Of a stretch of DNA of 64,000 nucleotides, positions 8,383 through 17,121 are shown piece by piece. Made by a program: the position numbers and the translations under genes. Position 1 is the first letter of the stretch; every line of letters starts with the position of its first letter. The stretch spans positions 82,564-146,563 of the forward strand of contig CAXXHY010000062.1 of assembly GCA_963667575.2 (NCBI GenBank). The letters run 5' to 3'. Under the pieces are notes generated by a model, which worked only from the letters and a program-made list of their open reading frames with translations, searched no databases and had not been told where the DNA came from. The DNA is from G963665495 sp963667575. Its GTDB lineage: Bacteria > Desulfobacterota > Desulfovibrionia > Desulfovibrionales > Desulfovibrionaceae.

Positions 8383-9789
8383 CTATCTGGCGCGCTGTTC
8401 TTTGGAACTGGAAGCTCCCAGCGGCAATTTCCAGCGTTTTTGCCCTGTTTTGCGCTCAGGGGCGACGGATCGTACGGCCCCCTGCTGCAAAAAGTGCTCG
8501 GGCAGCAGATTGATGATCTTCCGGGCAATCTCTTCGGTGGAATAGAGCGAACTGTCCAGGCAGACATGGTAATTGCTCGCATCTTTCCAGTCCTTGCCCG
8601 TATAATGCAGACAGTAATTGGCGCGTTCGCGGTCGGATTTTTCCAGATCCCGGCTGGAGAACCCCTCACCCGCCTTGTAGTCATTGATGATTTTGTTTTT
8701 CCGATACGCTTCGTTGGCGTAGATGAAGACGTTGAAGCTGTTGGGGTTGTCCTTCAGAATGTAATTGGCGCAGCGCCCCACAATGACACAGGAACGCTGG
8801 CTGCATGCTTCACGGATGATTTTGCTTTGCACCAGAAACAGAACATCAGTGGGGGGCAGCTTGTCGTCCACATAGGCGTAATTCTGGGCGTACAGCTCGT
8901 ACAGAAGCGTATGCGCGATCTTCTGTTCGTGTTCCTGGATGTATTCCTGCGTATACCCGCTTTTTTCCGCAGTAAGATTGATCAGTTCCTTGTCGTAAAA
9001 GGCGATCCCCAGCTTTTGGGCGATGCGCTGGCCAATTTCATGGCCGCCGCTGCCGTATTCGCGCGCGATGGTAATGACGAAAGGAGGGACGCCTGCAACA
9101 GTGTCCGCGTTTTGTGAAGCAACCACGGCCTCCGCTGGTGTTTCATCCTTGTGCGCCCAGCGCTGAAAACGCTTCAGGCCTTTGCTGTAGACTCGAATCA
9201 GATACCCTACGAGCAAAGCGGCCACAACCGTGCCCTCGCGGATGCCTACCAGCGTATGCATGAGTACGAAGGAGCTGGCGATGCCGAAGATCACCATGCT
9301 GCTGTCGAAACCGATTTTCGTCTTGCCGAAATCCTGCTTCAAGGCCTCGGCCATGACCACCATCAGTCCGTCGCCGGGAATATAGGTAATGTGAGCCTTG
9401 ATGATTATGAACAACCCCGCCGCGATAAGCACGCAGCTCAGAAGCATCAGGGCGAACTGCTCGATATAGGAGGCGGGGTGCAGCCAGGAAAGCATGACAC
9501 CCGTAAAATCAATGCAGTACCCGAGAATGACCACAGCCACCAGTTGCATCAACTGCACCGGGGAATACCTTCTGCGCAATATGGCTATCTGCACGAGAAC
9601 GAAAAGAGCGTTCATGAAAATCGTCAGATTTCCCAGAGTGAACGGCGTATTGAGGCTGTAAATATACGGTACGCAGGAAATGGGAGTTACGCCGAGGTCC
9701 GCCTTTACCGACACTGAAATACCAAGGGCCATGGCAAAAAGTCCGACAATCAGCATGCCGGCCCTTACTGCTTTACTATCTGCTTTCAT
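8383..9789 (-). CDS. YczE/YitT-like membrane protein fused to a cytidylate-kinase-like domain
   Basis: 468 residues. About residues 1-210 form a five- to six-helix membrane domain of the YczE/DUF6198 type (GISVSVKADLGVTPISCVPYI, IPGDGLMVVMAEAL, the conserved small-residue helices). After a linker, residues 235-435 match Cytidylate_kin2: VITIAREYGSGGHEIGQRIAQKLG is the nucleotide-binding loop, then FYDKELI and VIVGRCANYIL. Cytidylate kinases phosphorylate CMP; the class fused to membrane domains has no established substrate. The ATG at 9789 opens the membrane domain directly. The gene is monocistronic with its own terminator. The fusion couples a cytoplasmic kinase to a possible transporter or sensor. 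Confidence 0.85.
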   Translation of the reverse strand: MKADSKAVRAGMLIVGLFAMALGISVSVKADLGVTPISCVPYIYSLNTPFTLGNLTIFMNALFVLVQIAILRRRYSPVQLMQLVAVVILGYCIDFTGVMLSWLHPASYIEQFALMLLSCVLIAAGLFIIIKAHITYIPGDGLMVVMAEALKQDFGKTKIGFDSSMVIFGIASSFVLMHTLVGIREGTVVAALLVGYLIRVYSKGLKRFQRWAHKDETPAEAVVASQNADTVAGVPPFVITIAREYGSGGHEIGQRIAQKLGIAFYDKELINLTAEKSGYTQEYIQEHEQKIAHTLLYELYAQNYAYVDDKLPPTDVLFLVQSKIIREACSQRSCVIVGRCANYILKDNPNSFNVFIYANEAYRKNKIINDYKAGEGFSSRDLEKSDRERANYCLHYTGKDWKDASNYHVCLDSSLYSTEEIARKIINLLPEHFLQQGAVRSVAPERKTGQKRWKLPLGASSSKEQRAR

Positions 9790-10021
9790 TGTACGAATCC
9801 AACCCGATTAATGTTAATTCTTACGTATATACATAGTGATCAGTGCGAAAAAAGTGTGCTTCTCCTGCACTGAGCTATTGAATGATGACGTCGGCACCAG
9901 AAAAATCCGACGGTATCACCTGTTGCATTGTTTGGCTGTTTGGGCTGGGCAGCCAACCTGCGCTGCAGCAACTTGTTTGAATCGAAACGGAAAAAGGACA
10001 GCCTTGCGTTCCGGTTGCGTA

Positions 10022-10477
10022 TCAACCCGCGACAGCTTCCCGCATGTTGGCGATCATGCGGTCGAGCATATCCAGAAACTGCAGCTGTTCCTTTTCGTCA
10101 AAGCCGGAGAACAGCGAATCCTTGTGCTGATGCAGCACATCCATGAGGCTGTCCTGCAATTCGTGCGCTTTGGGCGTTGCATACACATGCTTGCGACGCC
10201 TGTCCTTCGGGTCCTCTTTGCGCACCACCAGTCCATCCGTCTCCATATGCTGAAGCACTCGGGCGGTTGCAGCCCGGTCAATGGACAGGTTCTGGGTTAT
10301 GTCCTCCTGAATGATCCCCTCATGGGTGAGAACCTCCATCATGAAGGGCAGCATCCCGCGGGAAATACCGAACTCGGAAACAGGGCCGGAAAGGGCGTTG
10401 GGGTTCAGGCGATGGAGCACGGAGACCTTGCGGATAGGTGAGGCTTGTTCGAATGATTCAATTTCAGTCTGTTGCAT
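10022..10477 (-). CDS. MarR family transcriptional regulator
   Basis: 151 residues from the ATG at 10477. The frame stays open to a TTG at 10543, but that TTG is the -35 box of a good promoter (TTGACA, 17-base spacer, TATCTC), so translation must begin downstream; ATG at 10498 is the other option. The winged helix spans about residues 45-115: EGIIQEDITQNLSIDRAATARVLQHMETDGLV as helix-turn-helix, DPKDRRRKHVYAT as wing, flanked by dimerisation helices. MarR proteins repress genes until a small ligand binds. The palindrome at 10492-10503 is a likely autoregulatory operator. Target genes cannot be named. Confidence 0.85.
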   Translation of the reverse strand: MQQTEIESFEQASPIRKVSVLHRLNPNALSGPVSEFGISRGMLPFMMEVLTHEGIIQEDITQNLSIDRAATARVLQHMETDGLVVRKEDPKDRRRKHVYATPKAHELQDSLMDVLHQHKDSLFSGFDEKEQLQFLDMLDRMIANMREAVAG

Positions 10478-10491
10478 ACGTCTTCTTATTG

Positions 10492-10503
10492 TTGACATGT
10501 CAA
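10492..10503. promoter_or_regulatory. probable MarR operator palindrome
   Basis: TTGACATGTCAA is a perfect 12-bp palindrome lying just after the predicted transcription start of the marR-type gene and 15 bases before its chosen ATG at 10477. MarR-family sites are typically such short palindromes over their own promoter. Confidence 0.55.
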
Positions 10504-10514
10504 TTATTTCTACA

Positions 10515-10543
10515 GAGATAGGAGCGTCGCTTTGCTTTGTCAA
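10515..10543 (-). promoter_or_regulatory. sigma-70-type promoter of the MarR-family gene
   Basis: On the minus strand, TTGACA (10543-10538), 17 bases, TATCTC (10520-10515). The -35 is perfect, the -10 weak. Confidence 0.45.
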
Positions 10544-10818
10544 TCCCGTGATAAAATGCAGAAAATTGAAAAAAGCAAAGCAAAAAGCACCTCAAAATGA
10601 ACATGTTAAGGCCGGATCGGGCCCAAAAATTCCGTTGTACGCGACAGATTCATGGACAATTTTTCCAGGGAAAAGAAAAAAGCGTCTCCTGCACCGCGCT
10701 TCAATCGGAGTTTTATTCAGGAGGGCATGAAAAACGGCGGACAGCGAACAGACAGCACGCGGAAGAACCAGGCTTCTGCCCGATCCCTCCGCATGCTTCC
10801 GGAGGACCAGTATCAAAT

Positions 10819-11607
10819 TCAGGCGTGCGAAATCCGGTTCAGGTAATGGTCCAGGGGCTTTTGCAGAATCGCCTTGAGCCCGTTGAAGCGCGAGGCGTAC
10901 AATTCCCTGGCATAGGTGTATAATTTCAAATCGTAGTGATTGTATTTCTTCAGGGCTATCCTGTCGGCCTCTGTAAGTTCCCGAACCGGACGTTTGGCTC
11001 TGGTGGTATTCTGCCGCTCGTAATGCAGAAGCTCCAGAGCGTCCAGAAAATACAACAGCAGAAAAAGCGATTCATTAAAACGTTCCTGGAGCCCCACAAA
11101 ACTGATATTGTCCCTGAGGTTCTCCTTGGCCATCTCCAGCACGTCATCCTGGCACTGGCCATAGGGAACATCATTGACCACCCCGGACAATCTCCGGCAC
11201 ATGCCGTTGTCTATTTCATGCCACAGCCCCAGGTCGCAAAAATCCGCCAGAGACAGATTCTTTTTCACCACAATGGCGTGCATATGATGCTCGGGATTCT
11301 CTTTGATGTAATAGTACAACGAATTGATGCGGGAAACCGGATTTCTCAGAAAGGTGAAGGAAAAATGCTTTCCGGGATAGCTTTCGATGAGCGGGAACTC
11401 CACATGCCCGGCGATGAACTTGTAGCTGCGTTTGTCCGAGTCCTCAAGACCCGTAAAATACACGTTGCTTTGGAAATGATTGAGACCCAGTGCGTTGTCG
11501 CCGCAAATGAACTTCTCGTCACTGGAAAAGTTCCTTTCGAACAATGTGGTCAGCGTGGTCCCTGCCGCTTTGGGAATATGCAGATGGATGATGGGTAGCT
11601 GTATCAT
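10819..11607 (-). CDS. sulfotransferase family protein
   Basis: 262 residues. HLHIPKAAGTTL near the N-terminus is the 5'-phosphosulfate-binding loop of PAPS-dependent sulfotransferases, and FTFLRNPVSRINSLYYY (about residues 83-99) is the 3'-phosphate-binding strand and helix with the conserved Arg and Ser. Together they match the Sulfotransfer_2 group, which modifies carbohydrates; a cell-surface glycan is the likely acceptor but is not shown. No signal peptide. The gene stands alone between the MarR gene and pyrophosphatase, with about 275 bases of unremarkable sequence upstream of the MarR promoter. Confidence 0.85.
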   Translation of the reverse strand: MIQLPIIHLHIPKAAGTTLTTLFERNFSSDEKFICGDNALGLNHFQSNVYFTGLEDSDKRSYKFIAGHVEFPLIESYPGKHFSFTFLRNPVSRINSLYYYIKENPEHHMHAIVVKKNLSLADFCDLGLWHEIDNGMCRRLSGVVNDVPYGQCQDDVLEMAKENLRDNISFVGLQERFNESLFLLLYFLDALELLHYERQNTTRAKRPVRELTEADRIALKKYNHYDLKLYTYARELYASRFNGLKAILQKPLDHYLNRISHA

Positions 11608-11881
11608 GGCGTTCGTCTTTGTTTTTTGACGATTTCAAAGTCTTCGGCCCGACCTCGGCGGGTCCGATCCCGGTACATGCCTCCCCCCTGCCTTGCTTAT
11701 CGCTTCATTCTCCCAGGGCTTTAATTTTTGAACAGACAAAAATCCGCCCTGTCTCTGGTAAAAATCCCTGAGCTGGGCTATGCCTTTGTCTGGAGTCTCA
11801 CGTACGCAGCATCGGAGTCCGGACGGCTTCTGGGCCAGCCGGGCAATCCCCAAAAAATTGCAACACCAAGAGGAATGGCAA

Positions 11882-12406
11882 ATGGACTACAACGCAATCT
11901 TGACCCCGTATGCGGATGACAGGAAAATCAACGTTGTCATTGAAATTCCCATGGGATCCTCCCACAAAGTCGAATTTGACCGCAAAAGAAAGCTCATGAT
12001 TTTGGACAGGGTCGAACCCGCGATTTTTGCAAAACCGGTCAACTACGGATTCATCCCCGCAACACTGGATGACGACGGGGACGAGCTGGACGTGCTGTTC
12101 GTCACCGACGAGCCCATGCCCACAGGCGTGGTGGCCGAGGCCACAGTTCTTGGAGTGCTGGAATTCGAGGACGACAACGAAATGGACCACAAGGTCATCT
12201 GCGTGCCCTCGGACGACCGCAATACGGGCAACCGCATCAAATCGCTGGCCGACCTGGGCGAACAGTGGAAAAAGCAGATCGAGCACCACTTTTCCCATTA
12301 CAAGGATCTCAAAAAGCCCGGAACCACCAAGGTGCTCGGGTTCGGCGATGTGGACAAGGCCCATGCCGTCATCGCGGAATGCATCGAACGCTGGGAAAAA
12401 CAATAG
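11882..12406 (+). CDS. ppa: inorganic pyrophosphatase (family I)
   Basis: 174 residues from the ATG at 11882, with AGAGGA eight bases upstream; the frame continues 34 codons up without similarity. Family I signatures: VVIEIPMGSSHKVEFDR, NYGFIPATL and the metal-binding D-D-D-G-D-x-L-D-V-L segment (DDDGDELDVLFV), with EHHFSHYKDLK near the end. It hydrolyses pyrophosphate to phosphate, pulling biosynthetic reactions and, in sulfate reducers, the ATP sulfurylase step that activates sulfate. Cytoplasmic. A strong hairpin follows. Confidence 0.95.
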   Translation: MDYNAILTPYADDRKINVVIEIPMGSSHKVEFDRKRKLMILDRVEPAIFAKPVNYGFIPATLDDDGDELDVLFVTDEPMPTGVVAEATVLGVLEFEDDNEMDHKVICVPSDDRNTGNRIKSLADLGEQWKKQIEHHFSHYKDLKKPGTTKVLGFGDVDKAHAVIAECIERWEKQ

Positions 12407-12433
12407 CCCTAAGCCCCCACGGACACTTTGCCT

Positions 12434-12464
12434 GCAGGGCGGTTCCGCCATGGAACCGCCCTGC
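12434..12464. terminator. 13-bp hairpin between convergent genes
   Basis: GCAGGGCGGTTCC (12434-12446), loop GCCAT, GGAACCGCCCTGC (12452-12464). It lies between ppa and the convergent gene at 12524. No T-run on either side, so termination is inferred from position. Confidence 0.6.
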
Positions 12465-12523
12465 CAATCACGCATGAATACAATCGCGCTGATGAACGGC
12501 GGAAGCGACTACATCAACGAAAA

Positions 12524-12946
12524 CTACTCTTTCACGCGTACGAACTCCACATAACCGGCGCAGGATTGTTCGCCGCCTGGATGCAGTACGTACATGGATA
12601 TCAGGTCCGGGCTTTCCACATGCAGAAAACGGATGCAGCCGTTTTCCCCGGCGATGTAGGCATTGATGTTATCGCGGTCGAAAACCCCGGAAAAGCCTGT
12701 AAAGCCCGGATGCTTCATGCCGTGCACCATCCAGGTCACGTTGCCCAGAAGAATTCTTTCCTTCTGCTCTGTAATCTCCATGTCCCCGGTAATGCCTTCC
12801 TTGAGATAGCCCATGCCTTTGACATGAAATTCGGAAACCTTGACTGTCCATTTCCCCCGCAGATCGGGAACCCCTTGCCCGGCCGCCACGGCCATTCCGA
12901 AAAAACACAAAAACAACGCCACCGTCAGAACAAGCACTCGTTTCAT
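12524..12946 (-). CDS. secreted hypothetical protein
   Basis: 140 residues from the ATG at 12946 (MKRVLVLTV), which has AGAGG upstream; the frame extends 28 codons further without a signal peptide at its start. Residues 1-22 form a signal peptide ending AVAA. The mature part is about 118 residues of predicted beta structure (WTVKVSEFHVKGMG, GDMEITEQKERILLGNVTWM, FSGVFDRDNINAYIAGENG), reminiscent of small beta-barrel or lipocalin-like periplasmic proteins, but no family is recognised. Two cysteines (in NGC and QSC) might form a disulfide. Confidence 0.65.
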   Translation of the reverse strand: MKRVLVLTVALFLCFFGMAVAAGQGVPDLRGKWTVKVSEFHVKGMGYLKEGITGDMEITEQKERILLGNVTWMVHGMKHPGFTGFSGVFDRDNINAYIAGENGCIRFLHVESPDLISMYVLHPGGEQSCAGYVEFVRVKE

Positions 12947-13189
12947 GGTGAGCCTCTTGGTTGCTATAAGGTTGCTGGCCGGCATGCGCATGTCGCCGAC
13001 AACGCTCCTGCAGCACTCCACAAGCCGCAAGATACCAAAAGCAACTGAATACTCTAAAAACAGACTTTGTAATGTCGGAAAATTATGCCACGAAGTGCAG
13101 CAAAATATGGGGACGTGCCGGGCAGAACCGCGGCTGAGACACGGTACGCGGTTCGGAGAAACTGATTGTGACTAGCGGAGCGGTGCGTA

Positions 13190-13684
13190 CTAAAGAGGAA
13201 ATTCCAGGGAAGCCTTCAGCTCCATATGCAACAAGGGAAAAGCCTTTCCCTGCCCGTCCACAGGCGAACGGCCTGTAACCTGAAAGCCCAGATGTTCATA
13301 AAACCCCCTGGCCTGGGGATTTTGTTCGTTAACGTCCACAAGTGAAACAGATACATTTTCAATGGCGTAGTTGCAGAGAAACGTCCCTATCCCCTGCCCC
13401 CTGCATTCGGGCAGCACGAAAAGCATTTCGATCTTGTTTTCCGCCACGCCCATGAAGCCCAGAATCCTGCCCTGGCCGTCACCTGTGCCGTCCCCAATAA
13501 CGTCGCCCCCGATGTCCCCCCTGACGCATTTCAACTCCACCGCATCGAGATACTGATCGCGAATCAGAGGCTTCAAAAAAGCGATGTCCTCTTCCTGCAG
13601 AAAATCATGGGTAGCCCGTACGGAGGCTTCCCACACAGCAAGCAGTTCGGGATAATCACTTTTGCTGGGGGATGCTATTTTCAT
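13190..13684 (-). CDS. GNAT family N-acetyltransferase
   Basis: 164 residues. RATHDFLQEEDI (residues 24-35) and EMLFVLPECRGQGIGTFLCNYAIE with acetyl-CoA loop R-G-Q-G-I-G match the YjaB-like GNAT group; ARGFYEHLGFQVTGRS is the terminal strand-helix. An unusual Gly/Asp-rich insert (VIGDGTGDGQG) precedes the LGFMGVAEN strand. The acceptor is unknown. A second, different GNAT gene lies 32 bases upstream in the same direction, so the two may be cotranscribed. Confidence 0.82.
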   Translation of the reverse strand: MKIASPSKSDYPELLAVWEASVRATHDFLQEEDIAFLKPLIRDQYLDAVELKCVRGDIGGDVIGDGTGDGQGRILGFMGVAENKIEMLFVLPECRGQGIGTFLCNYAIENVSVSLVDVNEQNPQARGFYEHLGFQVTGRSPVDGQGKAFPLLHMELKASLEFPL

Positions 13685-13716
13685 CGCGATCGTCCTTCGA
13701 GTTGCTGGAACAGCTT

Positions 13717-14160
13717 TTATTGAGTGTTCGGACCAGCCGGGGCATAGGTCATCAGCAGTTCGGGCTGGCCCGTATGTGTGTCGATCTGTTCCCGCACAAC
13801 GCTGAAACCGGCTTTTTCATAAAATCCAATGGCGTTGGCGTTTTGTGTATACACGGTGAGCTGCAACTCTGAAAAAAGAGCTTTTGCCTTACACAGCAAC
13901 TGAGAGCCGATTCCTTTTTTCTGCCTGTGGGGTGCGACAAAAAGCGCCTCGATAACGTTTTCCCGCAAGGCTATAAACCCGTCAACGCTGCCTTCGGCTG
14001 CATACACATACACGTCACTGCCAGGAATATACGTATCTCGCATCTCAGCGACTTTTGACTGCCAAAATTCCGGAGGCACGAACGCGTGTGCCCGGATCGA
14101 CGCGGCAAGCCAGATTTCAAGAACCTGCGCCATGTCTTGCGAGCTAAATTTTCGCACCAT
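13717..14160 (-). CDS. GNAT family N-acetyltransferase
   Basis: 147 residues from the ATG at 14160 (MVRKFSSQDM), with GGGAG eight bases upstream; a longer frame adds 14 unrelated residues. Motif A is EALFVAPHRQKKGIGSQLL (Q-K-K-G-I-G loop) and the end is AIGFYEKAGFSVVREQ. AFVPPEFW near residue 40 is common in the same YjaB-like subgroup as the downstream neighbour. Together they look like a divergent tandem pair. Confidence 0.82.
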   Translation of the reverse strand: MVRKFSSQDMAQVLEIWLAASIRAHAFVPPEFWQSKVAEMRDTYIPGSDVYVYAAEGSVDGFIALRENVIEALFVAPHRQKKGIGSQLLCKAKALFSELQLTVYTQNANAIGFYEKAGFSVVREQIDTHTGQPELLMTYAPAGPNTQ

Positions 14161-14328
14161 GCTACCGCTCCCGATGCAAAAGGTGATCCCCAGCCGAAAC
14201 AAAACCCCATAGCCATAATCTCTGCGTACCGATTTCTTCCAACACCACCAGTACCTTCAGAACTTCAGTCAGGCATACCTGTACAATTGCATCACCACTG
14301 CAATACAATAAAAATACAGGACAGCACT

Positions 14329-14408
14329 TTATTATGTACATCAACAGATAACTTCTTGGCAAGTGTTGCTATCGATATCATGATTTTGTATATTATTATG
14401 AACATCAA
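14329..14408. repeat. 16-bp direct repeat in an A+T-rich gap
   Basis: TTATTATGTACATCAA (14329-14344) recurs with one change as TTATTATGAACATCAA (14393-14408). The gap from 14161 to 14694 is visibly A+T-rich and holds no convincing gene. The repeats may be regulator sites for the receptor gene starting at 14695. Confidence 0.35.
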
Positions 14409-14694
14409 TCGTGTTCGTTAGTTTCAAAAAAACATCCAGATATACCAGGAAATGTTTAGCAAATAGAGCAGCTAAAATACTGGCTATAAGAGATACTTCG
14501 GATCTGGTTCAGAACAGCCAACCCCTTTTCCAGCTGCTGTCGCTGCTTCCAAAACATGTTTATACGTAAACCGAATGCAACTATCCGACAAAGTCGGAAA
14601 CCCCGTATTTGCAATCAATGGAATCAGTTTGGCTGTCCCTTGTTCATTCATCTGCCCCCCATTCCAGCCACTCCGAGTACTCAAAGAACAGACC

Positions 14695-16884
14695 ATGAAG
14701 CCGCGTAAAAGTCCTTTTATCCTCTTACGCTTAGCGGGCCTGACCGTCTTGCTCCTGAGCTGCTGCCTTCTCGGTTCCTGTTCTGACAGGGCTCAACAGT
14801 CCTTTGCCCGTAAAGGCATCATTGATCTTTCGCACTGGGATTTCCAAAACAACGGAACAGCCAGCCTTGCCGGAGAATGGCAGTTCGCCCAGGGACAGCT
14901 GCTTGATCCCCAACAGCTTTCCCTGTCCGAAACCTCGCCGGACTATCTGCAGCTCCCCCGGGTCTGGCAGGGTACGACAACGCGCGGAAAGCCGCTCAGC
15001 CCCATCGGCTGCGGGACCTACCGCCTCAGGGTCCAATTGCCGCCCGATACGCAGGAACCATTCTCCCTGCTGACAACGGGCGCGCTTTCGGTCTGCAAAA
15101 TCTTTATCAATGGCAAAGCCCTGGCCGCCAGCGGCACCCCGGCCTGCACCAAAAACGAGGAGCGCCCCCGAGATCATTTCACCATTGCCAGATTTCCAGC
15201 TGCCCCGAGCCTCGAACTCGTGATCCAGGTCTCCAACCACCACAACACGCAGGGGGGCCTTGGCGGTTGGATAATGCTGGGGACCGCACAGGACGTTCAG
15301 GGACACATGCGTTTTCTCTGGCTTTCAGGTGCGCTTGTGAGCGGGGCTCTGCTTTGCATGAGCCTGTATCACTTTGCGCTTTTCTTTCTGCGCCGCTCCT
15401 TCAAGGCGAATCTGTATTTCGGACTTTTTTGCTTTTTCTGGTCCATGGCCACTGGATTCAGCCCCACGTCCGGTTTTCTGATGGCCGCCATGGGACTCAA
15501 GTTGAACTGGGGGCTCTATGTGACCCTGGCGACCCTGCCCTTCGGACTGACCACCCCGATGTTGTTGCTCTTCTACCAGACCCTGTTTCCCAAACAATAC
15601 GGAAAAGCCGTGACAGGGATCTTTGCTGTGTTGGGGGCGCTTTACATCAGCTACATCCTGGTCACTCCCCCCAATGCCTACGACCCCGTGCTCTTTGGCT
15701 ACTTTCTGCTTACCCGAGTGGCGTACGTCTACATCTTCGCCATGTTTATTCTGGATGCGCTACGCAGGGAACATGGAGTTCTGTGGCTTGTTCCAGGCTA
15801 CCTTGGGCTGGCGTACGCGGAACTGGACGATATTCTTTTCGACCTGAACATCGTGACCTCGGCCGATTTCGGACTCTTCGGGGTGTTGCTTTTTATCATG
15901 GCCTATTCCTTTTTCGTGTCCTCACGCTACGCGCGGGCTTATTCCAGACTGGAACAGTTTTCCCGGCCCGGAAACGACCACGGGCGCCAAAAGCTTCTTG
16001 CGGATGTCACAAACATGTTCGATTCGCTGGAACAAGCCGTGATCGCCCTGGACGCGGACAGAAAAATCTGCTTCTGCAATCAGGCTTTCTCACAGCTCAC
16101 GGGATTCGCATGCGCTTCCCTGAAGCAGCGGCTGTTTTCCGATCTGCTGGAGGCGCCGGAGAACCAGGTGTCCGAAGCCTTGCTGGAAGCGCTCGGGGGC
16201 AAGGGGCCTGCTTCAGGCAAGGCCGATGTTTTCCAGGAAGTCCGGCTGACGTGCCAGGGCAAGAGTCTGTCCGCCAACCTGCTGTTCACCACTTTCGAAC
16301 TGTCAGGCGCCCCGCTGTTGCTCGTACTTGTGCGCAAACCGGAAAAGCCGGGCGCCGACCTGAAACAGACCAAAGAAAAGGGACACACGGTGCCTGTTTC
16401 CGCGAACATGCTGCGCGACCTGAACGCCAACCGGGAGCGTATTCTGCAGCTTGAAAAGGCTGTGCTTTCCCAGGACATCAACGGCGGACAAGAGCCTCGG
16501 GCCGTACTGGACGACCTCAAAGCCCTGGACGATTTGCTGTCGCGCCTGGGCACCTTGTTGTCTGCAAAGGATACGTCCGGAGAAAAACGCCACCAGGCCG
16601 TGGCCGTGATGAACCTGGCCCTGGACTGCTGGTCTGCGGCCGGACACGGGGGCAAAGTGGAGTTGGCCGAGCAGTCGCGCATCTGGAATGTATACCTGGA
16701 AAAGGACGGCTACTTCAGAACCCAGACCCTGGACAAATATCTCGCTATCAAAACCCTTCCTTCGCGTCCGCGCTGGCGCGACATCCATGCCACGGCCGAG
16801 TTCGTACTGGACCACTGCGACGCGGATACCCCGCCCTGTCGGCAGCTGGCCCAGGAGCTGGCCAAACTCAAATCATTCTCCTGA
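14695..16884 (+). CDS. 7TM-DISM receptor with PAS domain, no kinase
   Basis: 729 residues from the ATG at 14695, whose N-terminus is a lipoprotein-type signal (LLGSC lipobox, about residue 28). Then an extracellular jelly-roll 7TMR-DISMED2-like domain (WDFQNNGTASLAGEW to about residue 210), seven membrane helices (about 218-415), a PAS domain (MFDSLEQAVIALDADRKICFCNQAFSQLTG, about 445-560), and a C-terminal 130-residue region with LALDCWSAAG, IWNVYLEKDGYFRTQTLDKYL and PRWRDIHATAEFVL. DISM receptors bind sugars or other ligands and usually end in a kinase or cyclase; here neither is present, so the C-terminal region is likely the output or a docking part. No SD is obvious for this start. Alternative: upstream starts up to 14575. 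Confidence 0.8.
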   Translation: MKPRKSPFILLRLAGLTVLLLSCCLLGSCSDRAQQSFARKGIIDLSHWDFQNNGTASLAGEWQFAQGQLLDPQQLSLSETSPDYLQLPRVWQGTTTRGKPLSPIGCGTYRLRVQLPPDTQEPFSLLTTGALSVCKIFINGKALAASGTPACTKNEERPRDHFTIARFPAAPSLELVIQVSNHHNTQGGLGGWIMLGTAQDVQGHMRFLWLSGALVSGALLCMSLYHFALFFLRRSFKANLYFGLFCFFWSMATGFSPTSGFLMAAMGLKLNWGLYVTLATLPFGLTTPMLLLFYQTLFPKQYGKAVTGIFAVLGALYISYILVTPPNAYDPVLFGYFLLTRVAYVYIFAMFILDALRREHGVLWLVPGYLGLAYAELDDILFDLNIVTSADFGLFGVLLFIMAYSFFVSSRYARAYSRLEQFSRPGNDHGRQKLLADVTNMFDSLEQAVIALDADRKICFCNQAFSQLTGFACASLKQRLFSDLLEAPENQVSEALLEALGGKGPASGKADVFQEVRLTCQGKSLSANLLFTTFELSGAPLLLVLVRKPEKPGADLKQTKEKGHTVPVSANMLRDLNANRERILQLEKAVLSQDINGGQEPRAVLDDLKALDDLLSRLGTLLSAKDTSGEKRHQAVAVMNLALDCWSAAGHGGKVELAEQSRIWNVYLEKDGYFRTQTLDKYLAIKTLPSRPRWRDIHATAEFVLDHCDADTPPCRQLAQELAKLKSFS

Positions 16885-17121
16885 CGTAAAAATAGTACCG
16901 TAAGTTAACGCAGTTGCGAACTTTTTCACGGAAGTTCACGGGAAAAATGTTTGCCCCAGACTTGGAAGGCGTTGTTTACTGGTCTGGCTTAGGACCTGTC
17001 CTGATTCTGGCGACGCCGCATTCCCTTTGCCGGCGTCAGGACTCAAGAAAAGCTGTCCAAACGGCCGGCCTGTATCCGAAATACGCAAGCCCGCTTTGCC
17101 CGCTACCTTACGGAGCACCGC

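Noticed and set aside
8187..8684. 165-codon minus-strand frame overlapping the end of the fusion gene
   Set aside because: Crosses the terminator, overlaps a certain gene in another phase and has no similarity.
14355..14370. Sigma-54 site TTGGCAAGTGTTGCT before the DISM gene
   Set aside because: GG and GC are eight, not ten, bases apart.
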